Shown here: positions 1 through 5,331 of the stretch, piece by piece | How the letters are laid out: each line of letters opens with the position of its first letter | Numbering within the stretch: the first letter of the stretch is position 1 | Assembly: GCA_026990615.1 (NCBI GenBank) | Contig: JALXDB010000196.1 | Span: 1-6,498, forward strand | Direction of reading: 5' to 3' | Length of the DNA stretch: 6,498 bases | Source: Spirochaetota bacterium | GTDB taxonomy: Bacteria; Spirochaetota; B62-G9 | Translations under genes and position numbers: made by a program | Notes under the pieces: generated by a model | Databases searched by the model: none | Told to the model about the DNA's origin: nothing | The model's input: only the letters and a program-made list of their open reading frames with translations

Positions 1-92
1 TTTTGTGTATTCAGAAATCTTTAAAAATTAAAAAAAATTTTTCACAGTAGGTCTCAAAATAATTTACCAAAAAGAATTTTAGGGAAATATTT

Positions 93-416
93 TTAACTTT
101 TTTCACAATCAGAAGGAATAAGCCTTGTTGTAAGGTGGTTCAAAATATCCTCAAGCAAGTGCTTATCTGCGTATTTGATCGAATTAATTACAAGCCAGCT
201 GTACGGGTCTTTATCGTACCATCTTCTCTTTTCAAGCATGGGAAACTCTGAAACATGTCTGTCTATAAGAGTGTCGTCATAACTGTTGATTATTTCCTTT
301 AACTCGTTTATTATTTCATCACGTAATTTTTTGTCCTGGTTTTTCAGCAGGTTAAGTAGCAGAGCAAGCCTGGGATTATCATCGTACCACCTTTTCTTAA
401 CCCTTCTCTGAACCAT
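93..416 (-). CDS. Unrecognised small protein made of two RWYD repeats
   Basis: I do not recognise the family and assign no function. The 107-residue product has no signal peptide or membrane segment and is rich in charged residues (Lys, Arg, Asp, Glu), so it is probably cytosolic. It is an internal duplication: residues 9-39 align without gaps to residues 65-95 at an offset of 56. Each unit begins with the signature RWYD followed by a proline three residues later (RWYDDNP, RWYDKDP) and continues as a probable amphipathic helix. About 14 of 31 aligned positions are identical (R, W, Y, D, P, L, N, K, D, K, L, I, N, L). The start is the ATG at 416, preceded by a modest AAAGG about nine bases upstream. 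The gene is divergent from ychF. The conserved duplication and clean start argue that it is a real gene, possibly a two-site binding or scaffold protein (inference). Confidence 0.75.
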   Translation of the reverse strand: MVQRRVKKRWYDDNPRLALLLNLLKNQDKKLRDEIINELKEIINSYDDTLIDRHVSEFPMLEKRRWYDKDPYSWLVINSIKYADKHLLEDILNHLTTRLIPSDCEKS

Positions 417-442
417 TTTGGAAACCTTTATGATTTTTCGAT

Positions 443-448
443 ATTATA
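443..448 (-). promoter_or_regulatory. Candidate -10 box for the RWYD-repeat gene
   Basis: The minus strand reads TATAAT here, a perfect sigma70 -10 hexamer 27 bases upstream of the ATG at 416. No good -35 hexamer lies at the normal spacing: the sequence 17 bases further upstream reads TGGCAT, and TTGTGG is 20 bases away. In AT-rich DNA a lone TATAAT can occur by chance. Its position in the divergent gap makes it the best candidate. Confidence 0.35.
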
Positions 449-459
449 CATAATATTTC

Positions 460-488
460 TTGATAATGCCACAATTTCTATCTACAAT
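460..488 (+). promoter_or_regulatory. sigma70-type promoter of ychF
   Basis: TTGATA at 460-465 and TACAAT at 483-488 are separated by exactly 17 bases. Each hexamer matches the TTGACA/TATAAT consensus at five of six positions. Transcription would begin near 495, leaving a leader of about 36 bases before the ychF start. The -10 box spans the junction of the tandem repeat at 471-496. The promoter lies back to back with the candidate -10 box of the divergent gene. Confidence 0.6.
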
Positions 489-496
489 TTCTATCT
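471..496 (+). repeat. Perfect 13-bp tandem duplication in the ychF promoter
   Basis: The unit ACAATTTCTATCT occurs twice with no gap or mismatch (471-483 and 484-496). The last T of the first copy plus the first five bases of the second copy form the TACAAT -10 box. The first copy is preceded by C, so it gives only CACAAT. The duplication therefore lies inside the spacer and -10 region of the ychF promoter. Confidence 0.85.
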
Positions 497-530
497 GTAA
501 TAAAATCGTGATTTACTGTGAGGTTTTACA

Positions 531-1643
531 ATGGGATTTAATGCAGGTATAATAGGACTGCCCAATGTGGGCAAATCTACAATATTTAATGCACTTTGCA
601 ATGCAAATGCGGAGATGGCAAGCTATCCTTTTTGTACAATCGAACCAAACAGAGGGGTGGTTCCCGTTCCGGATGAAAGGCTTACAAAGATTGCAGAGAT
701 ACTTAACAAAGAAAATCCGATTCCCACCAAGATTGAGTTTGTGGATATTGCGGGGTTAGTTGAAGGTGCCTCCAGAGGGGAGGGGCTTGGAAATAAGTTT
801 TTATCAAATATAAGGGATGTTAATGCTGTTATTCATGTCGTTAGATGCTTTAAAGACCCGAATGTTGCCCATGTAACTGGAGAATTGGATCCGATCAGGG
901 ATATAGAAATAGTCAATACCGAGCTTATGTTATCCGATATGGAGATACTTGAAAATGCCAGGATCAAGCTTGAGAAAAAGGCGAAAAGTGGGGATAAGGA
1001 GGCAAAATCCAGACTCAGTATAATTGACAAATGTATAAAGATTTTAAATGAAGGTAATTTTTTAAATACACTTGAGCTAACTGGTGGTGATATAAATGAT
1101 GATATAAACATTAATGATTTAAACAGCCTCAGGGAGTATGGACTTATAACTCTAAAGCCCGTTCTCTATCTTGCAAATACCGATGAAGTGTCAAAAATAG
1201 ATGAATGTGTGCGCAAGGTGAGTGATTATGCTGCGAAGACCGGCGCTGGATTTATGGCGCTGGCAGGAAAGATTGAAGAGGAGATTTCTGAGCTTTCAGA
1301 GGATGAGAAGGGCGAGTATCTTGAAGTGATGGGCCTTGAGGAATCCGGGTTGAAAAGATTGATCAAAGAAGCCTACAGGATGCTTAACCTTATTACATTC
1401 TATACGGCTGCAACACAGCTTCAGGCATGGACACTCAAAAGGGGTTCAACCGCTGTGGAGGCTGCCGGAAAAATACACACCGATTTTGCAAAGGGGTTTG
1501 TAAAGGCGGAGGTGTACAGTTACGATGATCTTGTTAAAGAGGGTTCCGAGGCTCGACTCCGGGAAAAAGGTAAGATACGCTTTGAAGGAAAATCTTACGT
1601 GGTATCAGATGGAGATATAATTAAGTTTCATTTTAACCTGTAA
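531..1643 (+). CDS. ychF: Redox-regulated ATPase YchF (OLA1 family)
   Basis: YchF is a universal cytosolic P-loop NTPase of the Obg-related group. It associates with ribosomes and stress responses and is known to hydrolyse ATP rather than GTP. The 370-residue product is close to the usual length of about 363. The P-loop GLPNVGKST is at residues 9-17 and the G3 motif DIAGL at 72-76. The residue after the glycine in G3 is hydrophobic instead of glutamine, as in HAS-type NTPases. In place of the G4 motif NKxD is NTDE (216-219), matching the family's loss of guanine specificity. The C-terminal TGS domain (about 288-370) carries the hallmark HTDFAKGF, SYDDL and GKSYVVSDGD stretches. The start is the ATG at 531, with GTGAGG seven bases upstream. 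The gene is single, with its own promoter at 460-488. One small difference is FYTAATQLQAWT at the start of the TGS domain, where a glycine-containing FFT(A/V)G form is usual. Confidence 0.97.
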   Translation: MGFNAGIIGLPNVGKSTIFNALCNANAEMASYPFCTIEPNRGVVPVPDERLTKIAEILNKENPIPTKIEFVDIAGLVEGASRGEGLGNKFLSNIRDVNAVIHVVRCFKDPNVAHVTGELDPIRDIEIVNTELMLSDMEILENARIKLEKKAKSGDKEAKSRLSIIDKCIKILNEGNFLNTLELTGGDINDDININDLNSLREYGLITLKPVLYLANTDEVSKIDECVRKVSDYAAKTGAGFMALAGKIEEEISELSEDEKGEYLEVMGLEESGLKRLIKEAYRMLNLITFYTAATQLQAWTLKRGSTAVEAAGKIHTDFAKGFVKAEVYSYDDLVKEGSEARLREKGKIRFEGKSYVVSDGDIIKFHFNL

Positions 1644-1839
1644 ATATATGCCAATCCTCTATTTGTCTTTTTAACGAGGATAAGCAGGAACGATCTATTT
1701 GCCAATTTCCTCCAATATCTTTTGAATTGTTAATCGTAAATTACAGAAGATAAAGTATATGCTTCTAATTACCATTGATACTATTTTGCAACTTAATATT
1801 CATTTTTTAAAATAGTTTGACAATTCACCGCTTGTTGTT

Positions 1840-2172
1840 CTATCCCTTAACAAGGGTGACCTTAAATATCTGGTCGAGGTTTGTAAACTTGAGAGTTTTA
1901 TGAACGGTGGAATTGTCCTTTACAATGAACTCAAGTGTTCCTGAATAGTTGTTGATTGTTGCATTGCAGGAAACCCACATACCTATATCCACAGAGGTAG
2001 CTATTGGCAGGTCAGTTAAAATGAACTTCCATCTGGTAAATCCATTTTTCAGCATCCTGACCATCATGGAGGTGAAGCCATTCCAGTCGTAAGTATCCAT
2101 CGGACTGACAAACTTGACGAGGACTTCATTTTCGGGTGTTTTCTTAAGAATGTATTTATCTTTATCTCCCAT
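1840..2172 (-). CDS. STAS-domain protein with Asp at the phosphoserine site
   Basis: The 110-residue product looks like a single STAS domain, the fold of anti-sigma factor antagonists (SpoIIAA, RsbV) and related signalling proteins. A beta segment ending in PMDTYDWNGF (24-33) corresponds to the usual LDxxN/T stretch. A second strand and turn, FILTDLPIATSVDIGMWV (50-67), corresponds to the stretch that ends in DSSG. The C-terminal part, ending LKFTNLDQIFKV (94-105), is the typical closing helix and strand. Aligned on Gly64, the kinase-target serine is replaced by Asp62 (VDIG instead of DSSG). The protein may therefore behave as permanently phosphorylated or not be phosphoregulated at all (inference). 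No kinase, phosphatase or sigma factor lies beside it. The ATG at 2172 lacks a good Shine-Dalgarno sequence (TTTTCAGAAA precedes it). The assignment rests on pattern recognition of a divergent family. Confidence 0.72.
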   Translation of the reverse strand: MGDKDKYILKKTPENEVLVKFVSPMDTYDWNGFTSMMVRMLKNGFTRWKFILTDLPIATSVDIGMWVSCNATINNYSGTLEFIVKDNSTVHKTLKFTNLDQIFKVTLVKG

Positions 2173-2205
2173 TTTCTGAAAACCATTATTTATCTATTTC
2201 TAAAT

Positions 2206-2234
2206 ATTTTAAGCTATTTATATAACGTTATCAA
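2206..2234 (-). promoter_or_regulatory. sigma70-type promoter of the STAS gene
   Basis: Read on the minus strand, TTGATA (2229-2234) is followed after exactly 17 bases by TAAAAT (2206-2211), with five of six matches in each box. Transcription would start near 2199, about 27 bases before the ATG at 2172. The perfect 10-bp palindrome ATAACGTTAT (2222-2231) overlaps the -35 box and spacer. It could be an operator, although short AT-rich palindromes are common in this region. Confidence 0.5.
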
Positions 2235-2432
2235 ATTTTTAGAAGATATATTTCTTAATTTTAATCTTTTTCAAAAGAGAGATCTATTTTCTTAAATCAG
2301 TCTCGGAGAATGGAACAGTGTAAAAAATAAAGCATAAAAATCAAGTATAAAATCTTATGTAGAAATACTGCTTAGAACCATAAAATGGTCCTCTTAAAAT
2401 GATATTAATTTTTTAAAAAGTGAGTTTACTAT

Positions 2433-2446
2433 AAAAACCGGTTTTT
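2433..2446. repeat. 14-bp perfect palindrome
   Basis: AAAAACCGGTTTTT reads the same on both strands. It lies directly before the extragenic repeat pair and may be part of that element. With no loop it is a better candidate for a two-fold symmetric protein site than for an RNA hairpin. No particular regulator is suggested. Confidence 0.6.
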
Positions 2447-2503
2447 GTCCCTTCGAGCGTAGCGAAGAGGTATCTTTTCTTTTCGAGTGTAGTGAAAAAT
2501 CTT
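2447..2503 (+). repeat. Two head-to-tail copies of a hairpin extragenic repeat
   Basis: The 15-base cores TTCGAGCGTAGCGAA (2452-2466) and TTCGAGTGTAGTGAA (2482-2496) lie exactly 30 bases apart. They differ at two positions, both C to T. Each core is followed within a few bases by ATCTTT. The first copy can fold as CCCTTCG pairing with CGAAG(A)GG, with one bulged A. The second can fold as TTTTCG pairing with TGAAAA, so the base change keeps pairing through a G-U wobble. The core resembles the dispersed intergenic element of the GAGCGAAGCGAAGAATCT type seen in many unrelated bacterial genomes (from memory, not searched). Other copies elsewhere in this genome would be expected. Confidence 0.7.
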
Positions 2504-2622
2504 TAATGCATAAGAATTACAGGTTTCTCGTATAAAATCAATTTGAAGAATCAAGGCTTGAAATGATAGTGCATTACCTTTTTAGAATGGACTCAAAAAT
2601 ATTTTTTGATTTATTTGTTGGT

Positions 2623-2650
2623 TTGAGGCTTAAGTTTGTATTAATTTAAT
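2623..2650 (+). promoter_or_regulatory. Candidate promoter of the activation-domain gene
   Basis: TTGAGG (2623-2628) and TTTAAT (2645-2650) are 16 bases apart and would give a leader of about 30 bases before the start at 2688. The match is moderate and the surroundings are AT-rich, so this is only the best available candidate. No cobalamin-riboswitch-like B12 box was noticed upstream. Confidence 0.28.
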
Positions 2651-2687
2651 TTATCTATCAGATTTTATTAAACGGAGATACAGGTAT

Positions 2688-3380
2688 ATGAGAAATGTGG
2701 AAGTTATAAATGATCTTTCCTATACATTAACAGTGGATGATATAGTAAAAGAGATGAAGATGAAAAATCTCCCTGAAAGGGTCAGAGGTATGATAGAGGA
2801 GGTGTACGGTTTATTAACAGATGTTGCAAGACCAAAAGCTGTATTCAAGTTGAGCTACATAGAAGAAATAAATGATGATAGAGTAGTAATAGATGGAATT
2901 GAATTTAAAAGCAGGGTCATGGCCTTAAACCTTAAAAATGTGGGAAAGGTATATCCGCATGTCGTAACGGTGGGAGTTGAGGCTGATAGTGTTGAGGTGG
3001 ATAAATCTGATTTTCTCAAAGAATATATACTTGATGTTACCAAGGAGATGATACTTCGCAGGGCAAGAGAAACATTTGAAAGAATCCTTTTTGACAAATA
3101 CAATATTGAAAAGGCTTCATACATGAGTCCGGGTTCTTTGAGTGACTGGCCGATTGATCAGCAGAAGCAGCTTTTTGAACTTCTAGGAGACGTAAAAGGT
3201 GCAATAGGAGTTGAACTGCTGCCCAGTTTTATAATGAAGCCTGTAAAGAGTGTTTCTGGAATTTACTTTCCAACTAAGGTTGATTTTAAAAGCTGTATGC
3301 TCTGCCCAAGAAAGAATTGCCCTAGCAGAAAAGCCGATTTCAATCCCGAGCTTTATGAGGAGTACATGAAGGGGAAATAA
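2688..3380 (+). CDS. Stand-alone B12-dependent methionine synthase activation-domain protein
   Basis: The 230-residue soluble product resembles the C-terminal S-adenosylmethionine-binding reactivation domain of cobalamin-dependent methionine synthase MetH, here as a free protein. In MetH this domain helps reductive methylation of the inactive cob(II)alamin form. Family hallmarks are YMSPGSLSDWPIDQQKQLF (145-163), the conserved SPG turn and DWP-xxQ helix, and the stretch from SFIMKPVKSVSGI (180-192), where MxPxKSVSGI is typical. The tail has a CxxCx4C motif (Cys203, Cys206, Cys211) followed by PSR, common in the stand-alone members. These cysteines may bind a metal or cluster (inference). The start is the ATG at 2688, with GGAG ten bases upstream. 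No metH or corrinoid-protein gene is adjacent, so its partner is unknown. It could complete a MetH lacking this domain or reactivate another corrinoid methyltransferase. Confidence 0.85.
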   Translation: MRNVEVINDLSYTLTVDDIVKEMKMKNLPERVRGMIEEVYGLLTDVARPKAVFKLSYIEEINDDRVVIDGIEFKSRVMALNLKNVGKVYPHVVTVGVEADSVEVDKSDFLKEYILDVTKEMILRRARETFERILFDKYNIEKASYMSPGSLSDWPIDQQKQLFELLGDVKGAIGVELLPSFIMKPVKSVSGIYFPTKVDFKSCMLCPRKNCPSRKADFNPELYEEYMKGK

Positions 3381-3406
3381 AATAATGAGGTTTATTTATC
3401 CCGGTA

Positions 3407-4264
3407 TCATATACTAAATCCCATCAACACAAGAGCAGAGACGGTAATCCCTACTGCGAACATCTGTCTGAATGTGAGTTTTTCCCCGAGAAATTTTATA
3501 GCAAGTGCCACAGTCAGGGCAGGATACGTCGAAGATACAGGTGTTACAAGAGAAGCTTTTCCATATTGAAAGGCCATCTGAAATAGAAAAGACCCGGTTA
3601 ATGAGAGTGCAGTTCCTGCAAGTGTAAATCTGTATACCCTGAACTGTTTTGACGGCAGGTTCCTCGCTTTTTTATCTATCCCATAGTTGATGGCTGACAT
3701 TGCATTTGAAAACAGGGATAGATAGAATATATAGGAGTACACTCCAATCTTATTGATTGAAAGCTTGGAGAGAAAATCACCTGCTCCTATTAATACAGAA
3801 GCCAGAAATCCCCAAAATATCCAGCTGTTGTTTTTAGCCTTTCTGCCCTCAGTTTTTTCAGAGGGAAGACTCACGAGTATGCTGCCGAATATTATCATTA
3901 TAATGCATATCTTTTGAAGACTGTTTATTGTTTCACCTAAAAATATTCCGGATAAAATTATTGTCCATACGGGGTATATAGCAACGATAGTTCCCACAAG
4001 AGATACATTTCCCTTGGAAAGGGCATATAAGAATGAAAGGTAGAAGAGAGCGGCGAAAAATATGGCAGGTGCAACACTCAAATTTAACGGAGAAAGTTTA
4101 CCTTTGCTCAACAGGAGTGCGGTCGGTAGCCACAGAAAAAGTGTCAGTGAATTGCTGATTATATTTCCCCACAATGGAGGAATATTTTCAAGTCCTTTTT
4201 TCAGAAGAATCTGCGCTATGCTCCAGAAAAAAGCCGCTCCTATGGACAGGGGAAACCAGATCAT
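3407..4264 (-). CDS. EamA/DMT-superfamily transporter
   Basis: This is an inner-membrane permease of the drug/metabolite transporter superfamily, and its substrate cannot be told from sequence. The product is about 285 residues, the family's normal size, and almost entirely hydrophobic, with ten probable membrane helices. It shows the two EamA halves clearly. The pattern G-x-x-S-L-V followed by YP and then FLGE occurs in the first half (GNVSLVG.., YP at 97-98, LGET at 109-112) and recurs about 150 residues later (GKASLVT.., YP at 247-248, LGEK at 259-262). A charged cytoplasmic linker (about 135-147) joins the halves. I chose the ATG at 4264; a TTG two codons upstream (4270) is an alternative. 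Neither has a Shine-Dalgarno sequence. It is convergent with the activation-domain gene, 26 bases apart, and divergent from cysK. Confidence 0.9.
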   Translation of the reverse strand: MIWFPLSIGAAFFWSIAQILLKKGLENIPPLWGNIISNSLTLFLWLPTALLLSKGKLSPLNLSVAPAIFFAALFYLSFLYALSKGNVSLVGTIVAIYPVWTIILSGIFLGETINSLQKICIIMIIFGSILVSLPSEKTEGRKAKNNSWIFWGFLASVLIGAGDFLSKLSINKIGVYSYIFYLSLFSNAMSAINYGIDKKARNLPSKQFRVYRFTLAGTALSLTGSFLFQMAFQYGKASLVTPVSSTYPALTVALAIKFLGEKLTFRQMFAVGITVSALVLMGFSI

Positions 4265-4273
4265 GGCCAAAAT

Positions 4274-4302
4274 ATAATAAAAGTTTTGTATAAATTAATC
4301 AA
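4274..4302 (-). promoter_or_regulatory. Candidate promoter giving a near-leaderless DMT transcript
   Basis: On the minus strand TTGATT (4297-4302) and TATTAT (4274-4279) are separated by exactly 17 bases. The predicted first base is near 4267, between the TTG and ATG start candidates. The message would then have almost no leader, which would fit the missing ribosome binding site. The boxes are moderate matches in AT-rich DNA, so this is tentative. Confidence 0.3.
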
Positions 4303-4370
4303 AAAGTCTTCAATTATAAGGGGAAATAATATATATTAGTAGTTATCTTATATTATTAATAAGGTTAAAT

Positions 4371-4391
4371 TTTATAAAAGATTTATAAAAG
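4371..4391 (+). repeat. Two TTTATAAAAG direct repeats before cysK
   Basis: TTTATAAAAG occurs at 4371-4380 and again at 4382-4391, an 11-base period of about one helical turn. The second copy runs into the cysK Shine-Dalgarno (AAAGGAGAGG), so a protein bound here would cover the translation start region. The repeat may equally be low-complexity AT-rich sequence. I could not pick out a convincing cysK promoter further upstream. Confidence 0.4.
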
Positions 4392-4400
4392 GAGAGGTTT

Positions 4401-5318
4401 ATGGATATAAAAAGAGATATTCTCGAGACTGTGGGTGGCACACCTCTTGTATGGTTGAACTCCATAAATAGAGAGTACGGTACAAAAATTGCCGGTAAAC
4501 TTGAGTTTTTTAACCCCGGAAGCAGTGTAAAGGATAGAATATCCGTTAAAATGATTGAGGATGCAGAGAAGAGCGGAATTCTCTCAAAAGACTCGAGGAT
4601 AGTTGAGCCGACCAGTGGTAATACAGGAATTGGACTGGCAATTGTCTGCGCTGTAAAAGGATACAGGTTAACCTTAATTATGCCTGAATCTGCCAGCGTG
4701 GAGAGAGTAAAGTTGATGAAATTTCTCGGAGCAGAGGTTATTCTTACTCCTGCAGATAGAGGCATGCAGGGTTCCATAGATGAGGCTCTTGCAATGGCCG
4801 AAAAAGACTCTAAAGTATTTATTCCTTACCAGTTTAAAAATCCATCAAATCCTGAAGCTCACAGGGAAAAAACGTCCAGAGAAGTGTGGGATGCGACCGA
4901 TGGAGAAATTGATATATTTGTTGCCGGTGTGGGTACAGGCGGAACTATTACTGGTGTTGGTGAAGTGCTAAAAAAGAGAAAACCCTCTTTAAAGGTGGTT
5001 GCAGTAGAGCCGGAGAAATCGGCAGTTCTTAGCGGTGGCCAGCCGGGAAAACACAAGATTCAGGGAATTGGAGCCGGATTTGTACCCGAAGTTCTCAATA
5101 CCGGAGTTATCGATGAAATTGTTAAGGTTAAGGACGAAGATGCAATTGGTATGTCAAGAAGGCTTGCTTTAAAGGACGGTATACTATGCGGAATATCCTC
5201 GGGAGCCGCAGTTCATGCAGCGGTAGAGATCGGAAAGAAAAATAAGGACAAACTTATAGTTGTTGTACTGCCTGATACAGCCGAGAGATACCTGAGTACA
5301 GATCTTTTTGATATATGA
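4401..5318 (+). CDS. cysK: Cysteine synthase (O-acetylserine sulfhydrylase)
   Basis: This is a PLP enzyme of the beta-replacing (type II fold) family. It makes L-cysteine from O-acetyl-L-serine and sulfide, the last step of cysteine assimilation in the cytosol. The 305-residue product has the normal length. The PLP lysine is Lys44 in NPGSSVKDRIS (38-48). The substrate loop is TSGNTG (71-76), the phosphate-binding glycine loop is GVGTGGT (176-182), and the PLP-pyridine serine region is GISSGAA (264-270). PGKHKIQGIGAGF (215-227) and PDTAERYLST (291-300) are also hallmark stretches, the latter favouring CysK over cystathionine beta-synthase. A strong GGAGAGG lies just before the ATG at 4401. It is a single gene, divergent from the DMT gene and convergent with larE. 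A CysM or O-phosphoserine variant is less likely but cannot be excluded from sequence alone. Confidence 0.95.
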   Translation: MDIKRDILETVGGTPLVWLNSINREYGTKIAGKLEFFNPGSSVKDRISVKMIEDAEKSGILSKDSRIVEPTSGNTGIGLAIVCAVKGYRLTLIMPESASVERVKLMKFLGAEVILTPADRGMQGSIDEALAMAEKDSKVFIPYQFKNPSNPEAHREKTSREVWDATDGEIDIFVAGVGTGGTITGVGEVLKKRKPSLKVVAVEPEKSAVLSGGQPGKHKIQGIGAGFVPEVLNTGVIDEIVKVKDEDAIGMSRRLALKDGILCGISSGAAVHAAVEIGKKNKDKLIVVVLPDTAERYLSTDLFDI

Positions 5319-5330
5319 TACGGGAGTATC
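5317..5330. terminator. Weak hairpin shared by the cysK and larE ends
   Basis: GATAC GGGA GTATC forms a five-base-pair stem, extendable by a G-U and an A-U pair, closed on the plus strand by a GNRA-type tetraloop (GGGA). It begins inside the cysK TGA and ends just before the larE stop, in a 13-base convergent gap. There is no T tract after it on either strand, so it is at best a weak or factor-assisted bidirectional terminator. Confidence 0.3.
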
Positions 5331-5331
5331 G

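Larger units (their letters stand above)
2173..2687. other. 515-bp non-coding region between divergent genes
   Basis: This very AT-rich spacer separates the STAS gene from the methionine synthase activation-type gene. At its left edge is the STAS promoter. In the middle are the palindrome at 2433-2446 and the extragenic repeat pair at 2447-2503. At its right edge are the candidate promoter (2623-2650) and ribosome binding site of the plus-strand gene. A weak hairpin (ACCAT AAA ATGGT, 2377-2389) is also present. I found no convincing coding region. The longest thing noticed is a 28-codon reading frame at 2563-2649 that I do not accept as a gene. Confidence 0.7.

Noticed and set aside
67..83. 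Hairpin after the RWYD-repeat gene as a terminator
   Set aside because: The stem is two C-G pairs, a T-T mismatch and four A-T pairs, too weak to call in this AT-rich stretch.
833..1111. A 92-codon open frame on the minus strand inside ychF
   Set aside because: It lies wholly within the well-supported ychF and encodes a Ser/Leu/Ile-rich sequence typical of an antisense shadow. The other frames opposite the activation-domain gene, cysK and larE are the same.
1654..1681. ATCCTC...GAGGAT inverted repeat after ychF as a terminator
   Set aside because: The six-base stem encloses a 16-base loop and no T tract follows, so it does not look like an intrinsic terminator.
1695..1775. A 26-codon minus-strand reading frame after ychF, ending in a helix-like TIQKILEEIGK
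   Set aside because: It has no ribosome binding site, is very short, and no homologue is recognisable. Nothing beyond the open frame supports it.
1844..1856. CCCTT AAC AAGGG hairpin at the end of the STAS gene as a terminator
   Set aside because: It lies within the last codons and is followed on the minus strand by AACAACAAGC, not a T run.
2377..2389. ACCAT AAA ATGGT hairpin as a regulatory element
   Set aside because: A five-pair stem of mainly A-T pairs with no conserved context, expected by chance in a 515-base AT-rich spacer.
2563..2649. A 28-codon hydrophobic plus-strand reading frame with AAGG six bases before its ATG
   Set aside because: In DNA this AT-rich, short Phe/Leu/Ile-rich frames arise by chance. 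It also overlaps the candidate promoter of the next gene. Conservation in relatives would be needed to accept it.
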